This document shows positions 1-9,750 of a stretch of DNA of 64,000 nt, piece by piece (within the stretch, counting starts at the first letter, position 1; each line of letters starts with the position of its first letter). The notes under the pieces are model-generated. The model worked only from the letters and a program-made list of their open reading frames with translations, was not told where the DNA came from and searched no databases. Where the stretch lies: contig CAVNZM010000004.1 in NCBI GenBank assembly GCA_963693365.1, positions 8,184,001 to 8,248,000 of the forward strand, written 5' to 3'. Origin of the DNA: Amoebidium appalachense (taxonomy: Eukaryota > Ichthyosporea). The translations under genes and the position numbers were made by a program.

Positions 1-877
1 GAGGGAGGGGGGGGGAGGATAGTATGAAATGTAGATTTAGACTCTGCGGTGCCACTAGGGGGAGGGTGAGGGGTGAGACATGGATAAATATATTAGTTGA
101 GTAGATCGACTTAGCTCGTGCAGGCGCACGATAAAGTAGATCGGAATGTTTGGAATGTGGCATCGTAGGGGGGCCAGGTGATGATGATCTTTGAGGGCAC
201 GGCCTTGATGGCCTCAGTTGTGACTTAGCCTCATTCCGTACGGATCTAAGTTTTGCCCGTCGGAGCCTGGTCTGAATAAACTTTACCGTTTTCAGTCACA
301 CGTTCGTTCCTTTCAGTGTGTGTACACTTAGAAGAGTGCCGCGTCTCTAGTACATACACAATAGGATACGACATGTATGAAGCCTTTGGAAGGGGGAAAC
401 TTGGACACATTGCAGCATTTGCACAAAATGAGGAACTTGATTTTCACGCACACACACTCCAGAAATGCTCTGCCTGTGCACTTGACACTGCTTAAGACAT
501 ACACGAGTCATACACCAACACATATGGCGTCTCTCACCACTATGCACAAAAACCAGACATCACAATGGCTTTGCGTTAGGCCTTTACACTTGCACACCCA
601 CTCGGCACACACCTACAACACCAAATTGCCTTAATTGAATCTGGTCGTGCAAATCTTCTGCAAGCCATTAAAAAGCCAGACCTGCGGCGTGCCTTTTTGT
701 TTGAGTTTTTAATGACAAGCGAATATGTGCCTAAAGTGTCTGCCTCCTATACGTACAGTTCGGTTGATGGTGAAGTAAAAGACGTTGACCAGGACTTTTC
801 TGTTGGTTTATTTGATGCACTCTGCTCCATGACACAAACCAACTTAAGGATCTGGTCACCCTTTATGAACCGCCTAA
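1..877. other. 5' stretch with no supportable gene
   Basis: The stretch starts with a G-rich tract, then mixed sequence with an AATAAA at 275-280. Short open frames exist (for example 377-634 and 697-870) but are His/Thr-rich or unrecognisable. Some of the sequence after about 400 may be a frame-broken upstream part of the Helitron remnant that follows, since the next conserved block continues directly from it, but I cannot align it to anything. I call no gene here. Confidence 0.5.
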
Positions 878-1897
878 AACCCCGAGTGGCACTTAGTACT
901 CCAGCCAAACCACACCAGAACACTGGATATCCTGCATGAAGAGACACACACAGGATACAACTTATACAAGTTGCAAGAGCCTGCAGACGTTTTTGCACAC
1001 ATCAGCGAATGGAAACTGGAAAACGTTACTCTGTCACAACAGAACGTCTGTAGTTTTTGCACCTCACGCCTATTAAAAGAGGAGAAATCCTCTTTCTGTT
1101 GTGGAAACGGAAAATGGGTGATCCCAACACTCCCCCCCCTCCCTTTACAGCTAACACAATTATACAGCACACCTGCTTTCACCAAAAAGGCAAGAGAATA
1201 TAACAACATGTTTGCATTCACAGCCATGGGCTGGTCTCAAAGAACCGTTACACAGGCAGCTCCTTCATTTGTCAAGGTATGCGGCAGGTCATACCACAGG
1301 GTGCACGATTCAACTACCAGTCTTTCCAATATAAGGTACTATATCTATGAAGGTATACGGGCAGCAGTTGCTGCTGCAAGATCTCTGTCATCAGCTTTCA
1401 TTTCACTCCTCGAAAGTGCTCTGTACCATTGCAACCCTATAGCATCTGAGTTCCGCTGACTAAGCCAAGCCTACCCAGACCAAGAAAACTTTCACGTAGC
1501 CTTTCAAAGCAATAACAGAAGAACTGCTACACCCCAGGCTCGCGAGATTGCAGCCTTATATGATATGGACCCAGTGCATGCAGGAAGACACGTAATATGG
1601 TTCCACCGATTCTCAAACCAACGTCCCGACTCGGAGCAAGTTCACTACCTAAATGAGCTATGTGAACCACTGCAATATCCTTTACTGTTTTTGCAAGGCA
1701 CACCAGGTTGGAGCCTCAATACCTTTTCTACTTCAGGTAAAAAGGTTTCAGTCACAAAAGCAGCAAGACGACTACTGCACACTACCCACTTCCACAATGT
1801 TGGCAGGTTGATGTCTGAATGGGCCTGTGACCAATTTTCACGAGCAGAAGATGAAAGACTGGACTGGGTGAGAAGTAGACAATATATCCATAAATGA
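878..1897 (+). pseudogene. Helitron Rep/helicase N-terminal fragment, stop-interrupted
   Basis: One frame is open from 878 to 1456, stops at TGA 1457-1459, and reopens in the same frame to a TGA ending at 1897. Both halves match the Helitron-like N-terminal region of rolling-circle transposon Rep/helicase proteins. Visible hallmarks are a CxxC pair, then SFCCGNGKWVIP and LPPLP, then YNNMFAF, then YHR and IRYYIYE. After the stop come QAREIAALYDMD, PLQYPLLF followed by G-W, and finally EDERLDWVRSRQ. These blocks occur in the order known for the family. The rolling-circle HUH/tyrosine nuclease motifs and the helicase domain that should follow are absent, so this is a 5' fragment only. No Helitron termini (5' TC, 3' hairpin plus CTRR) were identified. 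The fragment ends about 220 bases before the retrotransposon LTR. Confidence 0.8.
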
Positions 1898-1913
1898 TAT
1901 ATAGTATATGTAA

Positions 1914-1915
<2 letters not shown>

Positions 1916-1958
<43 letters not shown>
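1916..1958. repeat. (CA)n/(TA)n microsatellite
   Basis: An uninterrupted CA dinucleotide run of about 17 units is followed directly by TATATATA. It lies just downstream of the Helitron fragment. Confidence 0.95.
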
Positions 1959-2115
1959 AAGAAGTTCCGGATCCTGTATATTAATTTCTGCGCCTGTCAG
2001 TGAAAGTCTGTCACCTACTGAGGTGACTCGTATTTTTCCTTACACACACAGCGAACACTGGACTCTCGGGACCGTCGAGCCGCCGCGAGAGAATGCATGC
2101 ACGCGGTCGCGAGAG

Positions 2116-2725
2116 TGTAAACATCTGTACACGCCGTACATGTTTACTATTACGAATATACTGTACATATCATAGTGATCACGTAGATATTGTGTACATA
2201 TGATCAGATCAATATCACACGCGACAGCCGCGGGCTGCGGCTCACGACTGAGCCGCGGCGCCGGCAATATGCAGTGGCCGTGCAGTCAGTATGAACCAAT
2301 AGAATTCGAGAACCGCTAGGATAGGAATGCAAGTCTCATCCACTACGGAGGCGACATCTATAGCTAAACGAACGGAACCAATAAGGAAATCAGACCCAGT
2401 TGCATAAACCTAAACGGGCTTAAGTATTGACCAATCATTTGCCACAAAGTTATCCTTTTAGTTAGCTTCATGTTATTGGTGCACTGTGTGCACATAAAGA
2501 CGACCGCACTCTTCTGACTGGTCAGAAGTCACGAAGGCATCAATGCCACCCATCCAGATGATCCGGAACCTGGGGGCTATATAAACAAGCCGTCCCAGTA
2601 CGGGGGATCACTCTGAACGAGCACATTAAATAGTAACCTGGCCGCGTGTGCCTTACTACCCGTTCTCTGTCTTTATTCTGATTCAGTTGTTCTCTGCCTT
2701 ATCCCAACTAGTTCAACTGTTTACA
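2116..2725 (+). repeat. 5' LTR
   Basis: The LTR starts TGTAAACA and ends TGTTTACA, a perfect 8-base terminal inverted repeat obeying the TG...CA rule. The first 33 bases can fold: GTAAACAT (2117-2124) pairs with ATGTTTAC (2141-2148), with an inner GTAC/GTAC pair. A second strong hairpin has the perfect 7-bp stem GCGGCTC/GAGCCGC at 2237-2256. The region 2157-2215 is full of GATC/GTAC palindromes. A TATA box lies at 2578-2585 and an ATTAAA at 2625-2630, fitting a U3-R-U5 layout. Confidence 0.93.
2578..2585 (+). promoter_or_regulatory. LTR TATA box
   Basis: TATATAAA sits about 140 bases before the LTR end, preceded by a G-run. This is the expected position for a U3 promoter driving the genomic RNA. 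The same motif recurs at 10213-10220 in the 3' LTR. Confidence 0.65.
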
Positions 2726-2740
2726 TTGGCGACCGCGCAG
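2726..2740 (+). other. Probable primer-binding site
   Basis: Directly after the TGTTTACA end the sequence reads TTGGCGACCGCGCAG. The TGG-start right after the LTR is what is expected of a tRNA 3'-CCA primer-binding site. I did not identify the tRNA. A search of host tRNA 3' ends with the reverse complement would decide it. Confidence 0.6.
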
Positions 2741-2777
2741 TTCCAGAATCTCACATCTTTCAAGAATCTCTTCAACC

Positions 2778-4782
2778 ATGGCGGGCGAATTTGACGACTA
2801 CCCTGTACTCTCGGACAATGAAAGCAAACTGACACGTGACACCAAGAAGCCTACCGCAGTCAAACCGCCGCCCCCAACGCAGAAGAAAGCCAAGACTCCG
2901 GGGCAGGGCACGAAAACACTCCCCACCCCCTCCCCCTACACAGCCTCGTGCTCCCCAGAAACCGAACACGATCACAAAACCCAACACACACACGAACACA
3001 AAGGCAACTACGAAGCCCACTGGCAACGAACAAACGAAGCCCAACGAAAGCACGAAACCCAAAGACAAAACGAAGCGCAACGAACACACGAAAACCAACG
3101 AACATACGAACACCAACGAACACACGAACACCAACAAACACACGAACGAACTTCAAGTAGCAACGAAGGAAAAAACGAAACAAGACCGGGACACTGCCAC
3201 AGCTCTGGCAGAGGTGCGGGGCCGTGTTCTCTCCAAGTTCTATCGTATTGAAACTCTGAGACGTGCCATTCAAACTGCAATCGATGCTGGGCGGCCTGTG
3301 ATGGACCTCGAAGCTGATGTCGCGCAGATTTACAGTGAGATTTCGCAGATGGAAGACACCACACTGTCTAGAATCATGTTGTGCACGTCCGCGAAATGGT
3401 CTGAGTTGGAGCGGGAAGCACAGTTGGTGGCTGAGGCACGTGTGAAAAATACGACGGTGCCCACCACCCCCCGTCCTCCCCCACCCACCACAGGCAAGAA
3501 GCCTTTGTCCCCGGTCCCATCTGGGTGCACTGATCCCAAGGTAATTGCACCTCCCGCACCCCCCACTAAATTTACATATAAGGATGTGCTTGCGCGCACA
3601 CTCAGCTACACTGATTCTGATGCTGAAAATGAAGAAAAACACGAACAAAGTTACGAAGACACACCCACAAACGAAAACGAACACATGACTGCGAAAGTGC
3701 ATGAAGAAGATCACTTCGACCAGCCTAAAGCACCCGTATTTAACGAAATCCCCCTTGCAGGATCCCCTCTGGCGTCTGCAGGTGGACTGGCAGGCACGCC
3801 AAGTCGCCCGAGAGGCTCTGATGTCAGCACAGGCTCAGGAGGTAAGGCTGGGTCTATATTGAACAAGCACTTTGCAGAGCACGAAAAACTGTGGTTGCAC
3901 CCTCTCCGCCAGTTGCATGCATCCGAATACGGCCCCATCTTGGCTGCATTGAAACTACCAGAATACAAGGGTGACTTGCAGGATAAATGCACGGTGATTG
4001 AATGGCTGCACGAATTTTCCCAGCAGATGTTTTGCATTGCAGGGGTCCCCCCCACACTTGCTGTTCGCTGGGCGGTGCAGTGCTTTCCTCTTGCTTCCCC
4101 CGCCCGTGTGTGGTACACGAATTTTACCAGGACACAGGGAGAACTCACGTTTGATGCATTTGCACATGCACTAGTTACGAAATTTCACGACCAGCGTGTG
4201 CAAGAGGCACTCAGTGCCGAATTAAATGCACTCAAACAAGGCAAGCAAAAGGTGGCCGAATTTGCAAGCAGGCATGCGCGTTTGTGGGCACGTGTGTACC
4301 CCCTTAAGTCTGAGGCACACCAAATTTTGGATTTGTCTCACCGATTGGGTGGGGAAGACGAACAAGAATTTCGCAAATATCAACTCAGACAAACACGAAA
4401 AGAAGAAGAATTGACCCTGTCTGGAGTTGTTGCCTATCTCGCAGAAAAAGAAAGAGACAGGCACACACGAACCCCATCCACCATTCTAACACAGAAACCC
4501 CCCACAAAACAGCAACCCGGTGGTGGATCTGGTGCCAGCGAGAAGCCGTCTATTTTTTCGCGCATGGGCACCACCCCCTGCAACCGTGGGTGCAAGTACG
4601 GCAGCCACGCCGAAGGCAAGACGTGCCCGGCCCTCAAATTCGAATGCCACTCCTGCAAGCAGAAGGGGCACTTTGGGGGGTCACCAATTTGCCCCAAGTA
4701 CGACCCCAACTTTAAGAAGGGAACCCGCAAGGCAGAGATTGAGGCTAATCGGGCCAAGTTCAAGAGAGCACGTGTAGAATAG
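2778..4782 (+). CDS. Retrotransposon Gag (capsid/nucleocapsid), frame change near N-terminus
   Basis: The structural protein that packages the element RNA. The first ATG, 2778, lies in an excellent context (ACCATGG) and opens a frame running to 3251 (begins MAGEFDDYPVL). The rest of Gag is in the +1 frame, open from 2833 to the TAG at 4780-4782. The two frames overlap in a proline- then Thr/Lys/Asn-rich low-complexity region with C-runs at 2930-2937. The gag-like region is about 3870-4400 (WLHEF, aromatic-rich, helical). Near the C-terminus are a cysteine/histidine cluster and a CCHC-like knuckle, CHSCKQKGHFGGSPIC, at 4645-4692, followed by a basic tail. Either a +1 recoding event or a one-base indel in a C-run joins the frames. 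The first 20 or so codons are only in the ATG frame. Confidence 0.8.
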
Positions 4783-5763
4783 GAAGGCGGGCAAGGGACT
4801 GGTCTCTCCCCAGTAGAACATAATGTATTTGATTTAATAGCAGAGCTGGAACTGTGTTCCCCTCTGGCAGATAAATTGCAAAATAAATCTACTGGTGCGG
4901 AAATTTCTGTTGTCTCGGAGCCCTCCCACGAATCTGCATGTGCCCCACCCCCCCACGAACAGTTACCCCCGTGTACTGACCCCCCCATGCACACGCACAC
5001 CCCGCCCCCGCGCAAAAAGAAAAATGTGCATTTTGCTGACCGTGTGCACTCCTCCATTGCAGAACCACGGCATGAAAATGCCACTGTGTGCACATTAACC
5101 CACGAAAATAAATGCACAGCCACACTTGCGCGAATGTATGTGCATGGGAAGCTAGTCACAGTAGTTGTCGACTCTGGTGCTAGCCATAGCTGTATAAGCA
5201 CAGCATTTTACGAATCTCTCCCTGTAGTGGCAAGAAAACGAATTCAGCATGTTCCTAATTTTAGTGTACTGGATGCACAAAGTAACGAAATGACATGCCA
5301 AGGAAGTATATCTCTCACTCTCGCCATTCCCAACGAATCTGCTCTAGTGGTGCACAGATGGCATGTGATTGATAATCTACCATATGATGCCTTATTAGGT
5401 GTTGATTTCATGGGGCCACAACAGGGACGAATTGATTACGGTGCTGCAGAACTTTCGTTCATGTATGCTAAGGGAAATCGCAGGTGCAGTATTCCGGTGT
5501 GGTGGTTGCGTGGGAGTGCGGAGGAGACAGCTGTTTCTCGCGTATTAATTACCACCACAGGTATTCACCTCCCGGTAGATGCGTCAAATATCGCAACGTG
5601 TAAAATAAAACTCGCTGCCGGCGCACCACCACCACGAACTTTAGACTGTTGTATGGGCACAGTGGTTCCATGTGGTCCACTTAATTCACGGGCTTACACA
5701 ACAGCATGCAGTGTCACCAGTTTAGCTCGAATTTCGAATAACGAACCCCCCCCTCTCCACTAG
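4783..5763 (+). CDS. Retrotransposon aspartic protease, in frame behind the Gag TAG
   Basis: This segment is open without interruption from the codon after the Gag TAG (4780-4782) to the TAG at 5761-5763, and it is in the same frame as Gag. No ATG near the start is needed if the TAG is read through. It contains the retropepsin signature VVVDSGAS (catalytic Asp in DSGA at about 5168-5182) and, about 65 residues on, the second hallmark ALLGVDF. Upstream of the catalytic site is a Pro/His-rich linker and a short basic stretch (PRKKK). Function: processing of the Gag-Pol polyprotein in the particle. The end of this frame overlaps the start of the Pol frame by 38 bases. Readthrough is inferred; a point mutation of a sense codon to TAG is the alternative. 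Confidence 0.82.
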   Translation, partial: EGGQGTGLSPVEHNVFDLIAELELCSPLADKLQNKSTGAEISVVSEPSHESACAPPPHEQLPPCTDPPMHTHTPPPRKKKNVHFADRVHSSIAEPRHENATVCTLTHENKCTATLARMYVHGKLVTVVVDSGASHSCISTAFYESLPVVARKRIQHVPNFSVLDAQSNEMTCQGSISLTLAIPNESALVVHRWHVIDNLPYDALLGVDFMGPQQGRIDYGAAELSFMYAKGNRRCSIPVWWLRGSAEETAVSRVLITTTGIHLPVDASNIATCKIKLAAGAPPPRTLDCCMGTVVPCGPLNSRAYTTACSVTSLARISNNEPPPLH

Positions 5764-8700
5764 CGAAGAAAGTGTGATCGAGGACGAATACGAATGCAAG
5801 GTGTTGTTGACTAACACATCGGACCATCATGTGTACCTAGGCCCTGGTACGGAGGTGGCCATGTTTATTCCCTTGCAATCAGATGACACTGTTACTCTTT
5901 TAGCACGTCCACACTCCGGTAATGGAACCAGGAGGGCGACAACCCCACACCCTGGCCATCCATTAGGTACCTCTGCTAAAACGAACTTTTCTTCGCAGGA
6001 ATCACCCGAAGAACCCACCGAACACGAACCACACACTTTCCAGGCGGCTACTAATATTAACGGTAGTATTAAGGTGTGTGAACGGAGTAAAATTATGAAT
6101 ATGAGTACGAAAGAGAACACCACACAGCGCAGTTCCACGAAAATGAATGGTTTTGGTAATCCAGCACGAACAAAACCAGAGGTAGGGCCACCTACTATCG
6201 AAGCAGCAGATGGGGCACCATCTACCACTGCACTGGAGGATACGAATAATTTACGAAAGCGTACGCACGAATGTACCTCCGACGGGGAAGCCGCCACAGA
6301 CGACGACTTGCCTTTTGGGGTCAAACCTCCAGAAGAATACGACATGCCTGGAACTCCCCCAGACCAACGGAAACCGTTGGCGAAACGGATACGAAAACTG
6401 CTTAAGAAATGGAAGCATGTGTTCTCTGCACACGACAACGACTTTGGTTTGAGTACCTTAGACGAACTGTCGATCGAAGTAACTACCACCATACCACAGT
6501 ACCGCAGGCCCTATAACATCCCACATCACCTTCGCGATAGCCTACACAAACAAATTCAAAATTGGGTAGAGTTTGGAGTGATTGAGCCTGCGTCCAGCCC
6601 TTACTCCGCTCCGATGGTGTTGGTGGCGAAAAAGGACGGGTCTTTAAGAGTCTGCATTGATTTTAGAATGCTGAACTTGATTACGAAGAAAGACGGTTAC
6701 CCTTTACCACGAATTGACATGGCTCTGGGTATGCTCAGAGGTGCCCGCGTGTTTTCCGCACTTGATTTAAACGGTGGTTACCACCAAGTCAAAGTAGCCG
6801 ATAACGACAAAGAAAAACTTGCATTTACCACCCCCTGGGGGCAGTATCAATTCGCACGCGCACCTTTTGGAGTAAGTAACATGCCTGCTGTCTTTTCAAG
6901 GATGATGAACCGTGTATTCGCTGGTATGCTGTGGACACATGTACTCATATATCTCGATGATATATTAGTTATGTCACCCACTATCGAAGAACATTTTGGG
7001 CATTTAGATTCATGTTTTTCCCGGCTCTGTGATGCAGGATTAAAACTGAAAGGCAGAAAATGCTCTTTGTTCATGGAAGAAGTTGGCTATTTAGGCCATC
7101 GCGTATGCCCGGATGGTATTAAGGTAGACCCAGAAAAAGTGGCAGCAATAAAGAATAAAAGCTACCCACAAAATTTATCTGAGCTACGAAGTGACCTCGG
7201 GTTATTTTCATATTATCGAATATTTGTGGACGATTTCAGCCATACGGCTGAACCACTCACGCGAATGCTGGGCACCTCGAAGGAGGATTCAGAATTACTA
7301 AAACGAATTCACGCAAAAATGCCCCCCTCTACGAAACCCGCCAAACGCAACGGCAGCGCAAAACAACGAAAAGACGAAGCAAAAAATTTGCACGCCGATT
7401 CTGCAGCTATTTTGGCCACGAAAAAGAAAGCACAGAAAAATGCTGCATGGGTGTGGGGTACGGAACAGGAGAAAGCATACGATACCCTTAAGAATGCGTT
7501 AATTAATGCACCTGTGCTTGCTCACCCCGATTTCACCAAACCTTTTATTGTTGACTCAGATGCTTCACAGTATGCTCTGGGCGCAGTGATTTCGCAGGTA
7601 GGTGATGACGGCAAAGAACGACCCATAGCTTATGCTAGCAGAACACTCTCTAAGAGTGAACGAAATTATGCGGCGAATAAAAGGGAAGCCTTAGGTGTGT
7701 ATTGGGCTGTGTGCAAAGCATTTCGCGCTTACACCTATGGGGCTCCTTTCTTGTTACGAACCGACCACTCCAGCTTGACGCGCATTCTGTCTACCGGCGA
7801 TGCACCGGAACCTGTTGTTGCAGGCTGGCAAATGGCGCTTTCCGCATACACATACGAAATTCAGCACAGGGCGGGCAAACACCACAGCAATGCTGATGGA
7901 CTCTCTCGGCCATCTAAAGAAAATGCGCAACCAGGACCCGAAGATACTGAGCTGACATACCCCTCACTGATCGGCACAGTCTCGGGCTCGTCCACGGTGT
8001 TTGCGGTAACACGCTCCGCCGCAGCGACAGCGCAGGCACAAGCTGCCACCCACCCACCCCCAGCTGAACCCACGAAACCTAATACCACGCCGCCAGAATT
8101 TATTCCCCCAAAAGCGGATGGACGAATGCCCACCTATGAACAGTATGTGTCAGCACAGAAGGCTGATAAACACATTGCGAAAGTCAGGGCCTACCTGGAA
8201 AAAGCACCGGGCTACGAATTATTTGGCAACGAAATCGCGATGGAAGCTAGTCGCTGCACCATAGACAATGACCTTGTGTATGTGTGGGTCCTAGAACAGC
8301 GTGGCCCCCGCAAACCCAGCAAGGAACCACGAATTTGGGTGCCGTCTACGCTTGTGCGCCTCGTTTTGGCCGCATGTCACGACGCCCCAACCGCAGGTCA
8401 CCTCGACGCAGCACGCACCTTCCACCGTGTTACCCAGATAGCATGGTGGCCACGTGTATGGCAAGACTCGGTGCAGTGGGTAACCACATGCAAAGCCTGT
8501 CAATACCGGAAGACACCCCGAATGCAAAAGAAACTACGAATTCACGATGGTTTTATCCCCACCTATCCCTTTCAATACGTGTCTATGGACATTACTGAGA
8601 TGCCTACGAAATCTGATCTCAGAGTTTCCCTGTTGGTGTTTCTCGACCTCTTCACTCGCTGGCCGGAAGTGATTTTATTTCACAAAACACCCACAGCCGA

Positions 8701-9685
8701 AGATGTGGCAAAGGCATTCGAAGACTCCATCTACTGCCGTCACGGTCGTCCGGAATTTTTAGTATCAGACAACGGCGCGAATTTGGCAGCTATGTTGGTC
8801 ACAGATGTCTGTCGAGTGTTGGCTACAAAACGAATTTTTGCAAGTCCCTACAGCCCCCAGACCAATGGTGCCGTAGAGCGATTCAATCGCACACTTAAGA
8901 ATATTCTTGCCACTCTCGTGCAGGATAAACACCACGAATGGATTGACTACTTACCGCAAGTACTGTTTTCCTACCGCACCGCCTACCACTCTTCCTTGGG
9001 GGACACGCCATTCTTCATGCTTTATGGCAGAGATCCGGTCGAGCCCCCCCGCCCCCCAATTGCGGCTTCATGTGGGATGGAGACGGAGGAATACCGTCGA
9101 GAACTACTGCAACGAGTGCAGTATGCCCGGCAAACAGTCACACGAATTATGTCTGAAGCTGCCCGTCGTAGTAAAATCACGGCTAACAAAAATGCTCGTG
9201 AACCCACAGAACTCGAGGGTCTGGTGTTGAAAGCAGTCACAGACTCCACCACCGACCACAGTCTACCCACGGCACTCAGACCTAAATGGGAAGGTCCGTA
9301 TCGCGTCCTGCGGCGCGTTACCGACGCCCCCATGTCTTACGAAATTCAGCGGGTTGGGTCAACGGACACCGTTCGAGCACACGCACGTCACTTGAAGCCG
9401 TATTTTCCCCGTGACGACGTTGATATGACGCCAGCCGACTCTGGTCCGCAAGATTCACCCACCCCCACCTTCGAAGTGGCAAAAATTATTGCCCACAAGT
9501 ACGACTCGGCAACTGCCCAAGCCCTTTACAAAGTTCGTTGGAAAGGGTACACGGCTAAGAACGACACCTGGGAACCTCACTCCGGCCTGCAAGACACAGC
9601 CGCAGGAGCACTCACAGACTACCTAGGTACTTTGGTGGCCGGCCCTGCCAGCCAGCCCGCACGAAAGAAGCGCCGACGTCGCTAA
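5726..9685 (+). CDS. Retrotransposon Pol: RT, RNase H, integrase, chromodomain
   Basis: The frame opens after a TAG at 5723-5725 and ends TAA at 9683-9685. No ATG marks its start, so I infer it is reached by a +1 shift from the protease frame in the overlap 5726-5763, which contains a C8 run (5746-5753). Counting from the GTG at 5774: RT about 250-430, with FSALDLNGGYHQV and the catalytic YLDD at 393-396; RNase H about 585-700, with the DSDAS and TDHSS acidic sites; integrase with the H2C2 zinc finger at about 860-905 (CHDAPTAGH...CKAC) and the DDE core at about 935-1045 (SMDITE, SDNGAN, NGAVERFNR). A chromodomain follows at about 1231-1285 (VRWKGY, DTWEP). The chromodomain probably targets integration to modified histones. 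The frame has no stops inside, so the enzyme looks functional. Confidence 0.93.
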   Translation, partial: LEFRITNPPLSTSEESVIEDEYECKVLLTNTSDHHVYLGPGTEVAMFIPLQSDDTVTLLARPHSGNGTRRATTPHPGHPLGTSAKTNFSSQESPEEPTEHEPHTFQAATNINGSIKVCERSKIMNMSTKENTTQRSSTKMNGFGNPARTKPEVGPPTIEAADGAPSTTALEDTNNLRKRTHECTSDGEAATDDDLPFGVKPPEEYDMPGTPPDQRKPLAKRIRKLLKKWKHVFSAHDNDFGLSTLDELSIEVTTTIPQYRRPYNIPHHLRDSLHKQIQNWVEFGVIEPASSPYSAPMVLVAKKDGSLRVCIDFRMLNLITKKDGYPLPRIDMALGMLRGARVFSALDLNGGYHQVKVADNDKEKLAFTTPWGQYQFARAPFGVSNMPAVFSRMMNRVFAGMLWTHVLIYLDDILVMSPTIEEHFGHLDSCFSRLCDAGLKLKGRKCSLFMEEVGYLGHRVCPDGIKVDPEKVAAIKNKSYPQNLSELRSDLGLFSYYRIFVDDFSHTAEPLTRMLGTSKEDSELLKRIHAKMPPSTKPAKRNGSAKQRKDEAKNLHADSAAILATKKKAQKNAAWVWGTEQEKAYDTLKNALINAPVLAHPDFTKPFIVDSDASQYALGAVISQVGDDGKERPIAYASRTLSKSERNYAANKREALGVYWAVCKAFRAYTYGAPFLLRTDHSSLTRILSTGDAPEPVVAGWQMALSAYTYEIQHRAGKHHSNADGLSRPSKENAQPGPEDTELTYPSLIGTVSGSSTVFAVTRSAAATAQAQAATHPPPAEPTKPNTTPPEFIPPKADGRMPTYEQYVSAQKADKHIAKVRAYLEKAPGYELFGNEIAMEASRCTIDNDLVYVWVLEQRGPRKPSKEPRIWVPSTLVRLVLAACHDAPTAGHLDAARTFHRVTQIAWWPRVWQDSVQWVTTCKACQYRKTPRMQKKLRIHDGFIPTYPFQYVSMDITEMPTKSDLRVSLLVFLDLFTRWPEVILFHKTPTAEDVAKAFEDSIYCRHGRPEFLVSDNGANLAAMLVTDVCRVLATKRIFASPYSPQTNGAVERFNRTLKNILATLVQDKHHEWIDYLPQVLFSYRTAYHSSLGDTPFFMLYGRDPVEPPRPPIAASCGMETEEYRRELLQRVQYARQTVTRIMSEAARRSKITANKNAREPTELEGLVLKAVTDSTTDHSLPTALRPKWEGPYRVLRRVTDAPMSYEIQRVGSTDTVRAHARHLKPYFPRDDVDMTPADSGPQDSPTPTFEVAKIIAHKYDSATAQALYKVRWKGYTAKNDTWEPHSGLQDTAAGALTDYLGTLVAGPASQPARKKRRRR

Positions 9686-9736
9686 CTTCCCTCAGCCTGG
9701 TGGTTTACCGTCTCCAGACCATACCACCAGGCTCCC

Positions 9737-9750
9737 GAGAAGGGGGGGAG
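9737..9750 (+). other. Polypurine tract
   Basis: GAGAAGGGGGGGAG is all purine and lies immediately before the TG of the 3' LTR, the standard site of plus-strand DNA priming in LTR retroelements. Confidence 0.85.

Noticed and set aside
2040-2267. Minus-strand open frames in both LTRs with the same peptide
   Set aside because: They are identical only because the LTRs are identical; no coding evidence.
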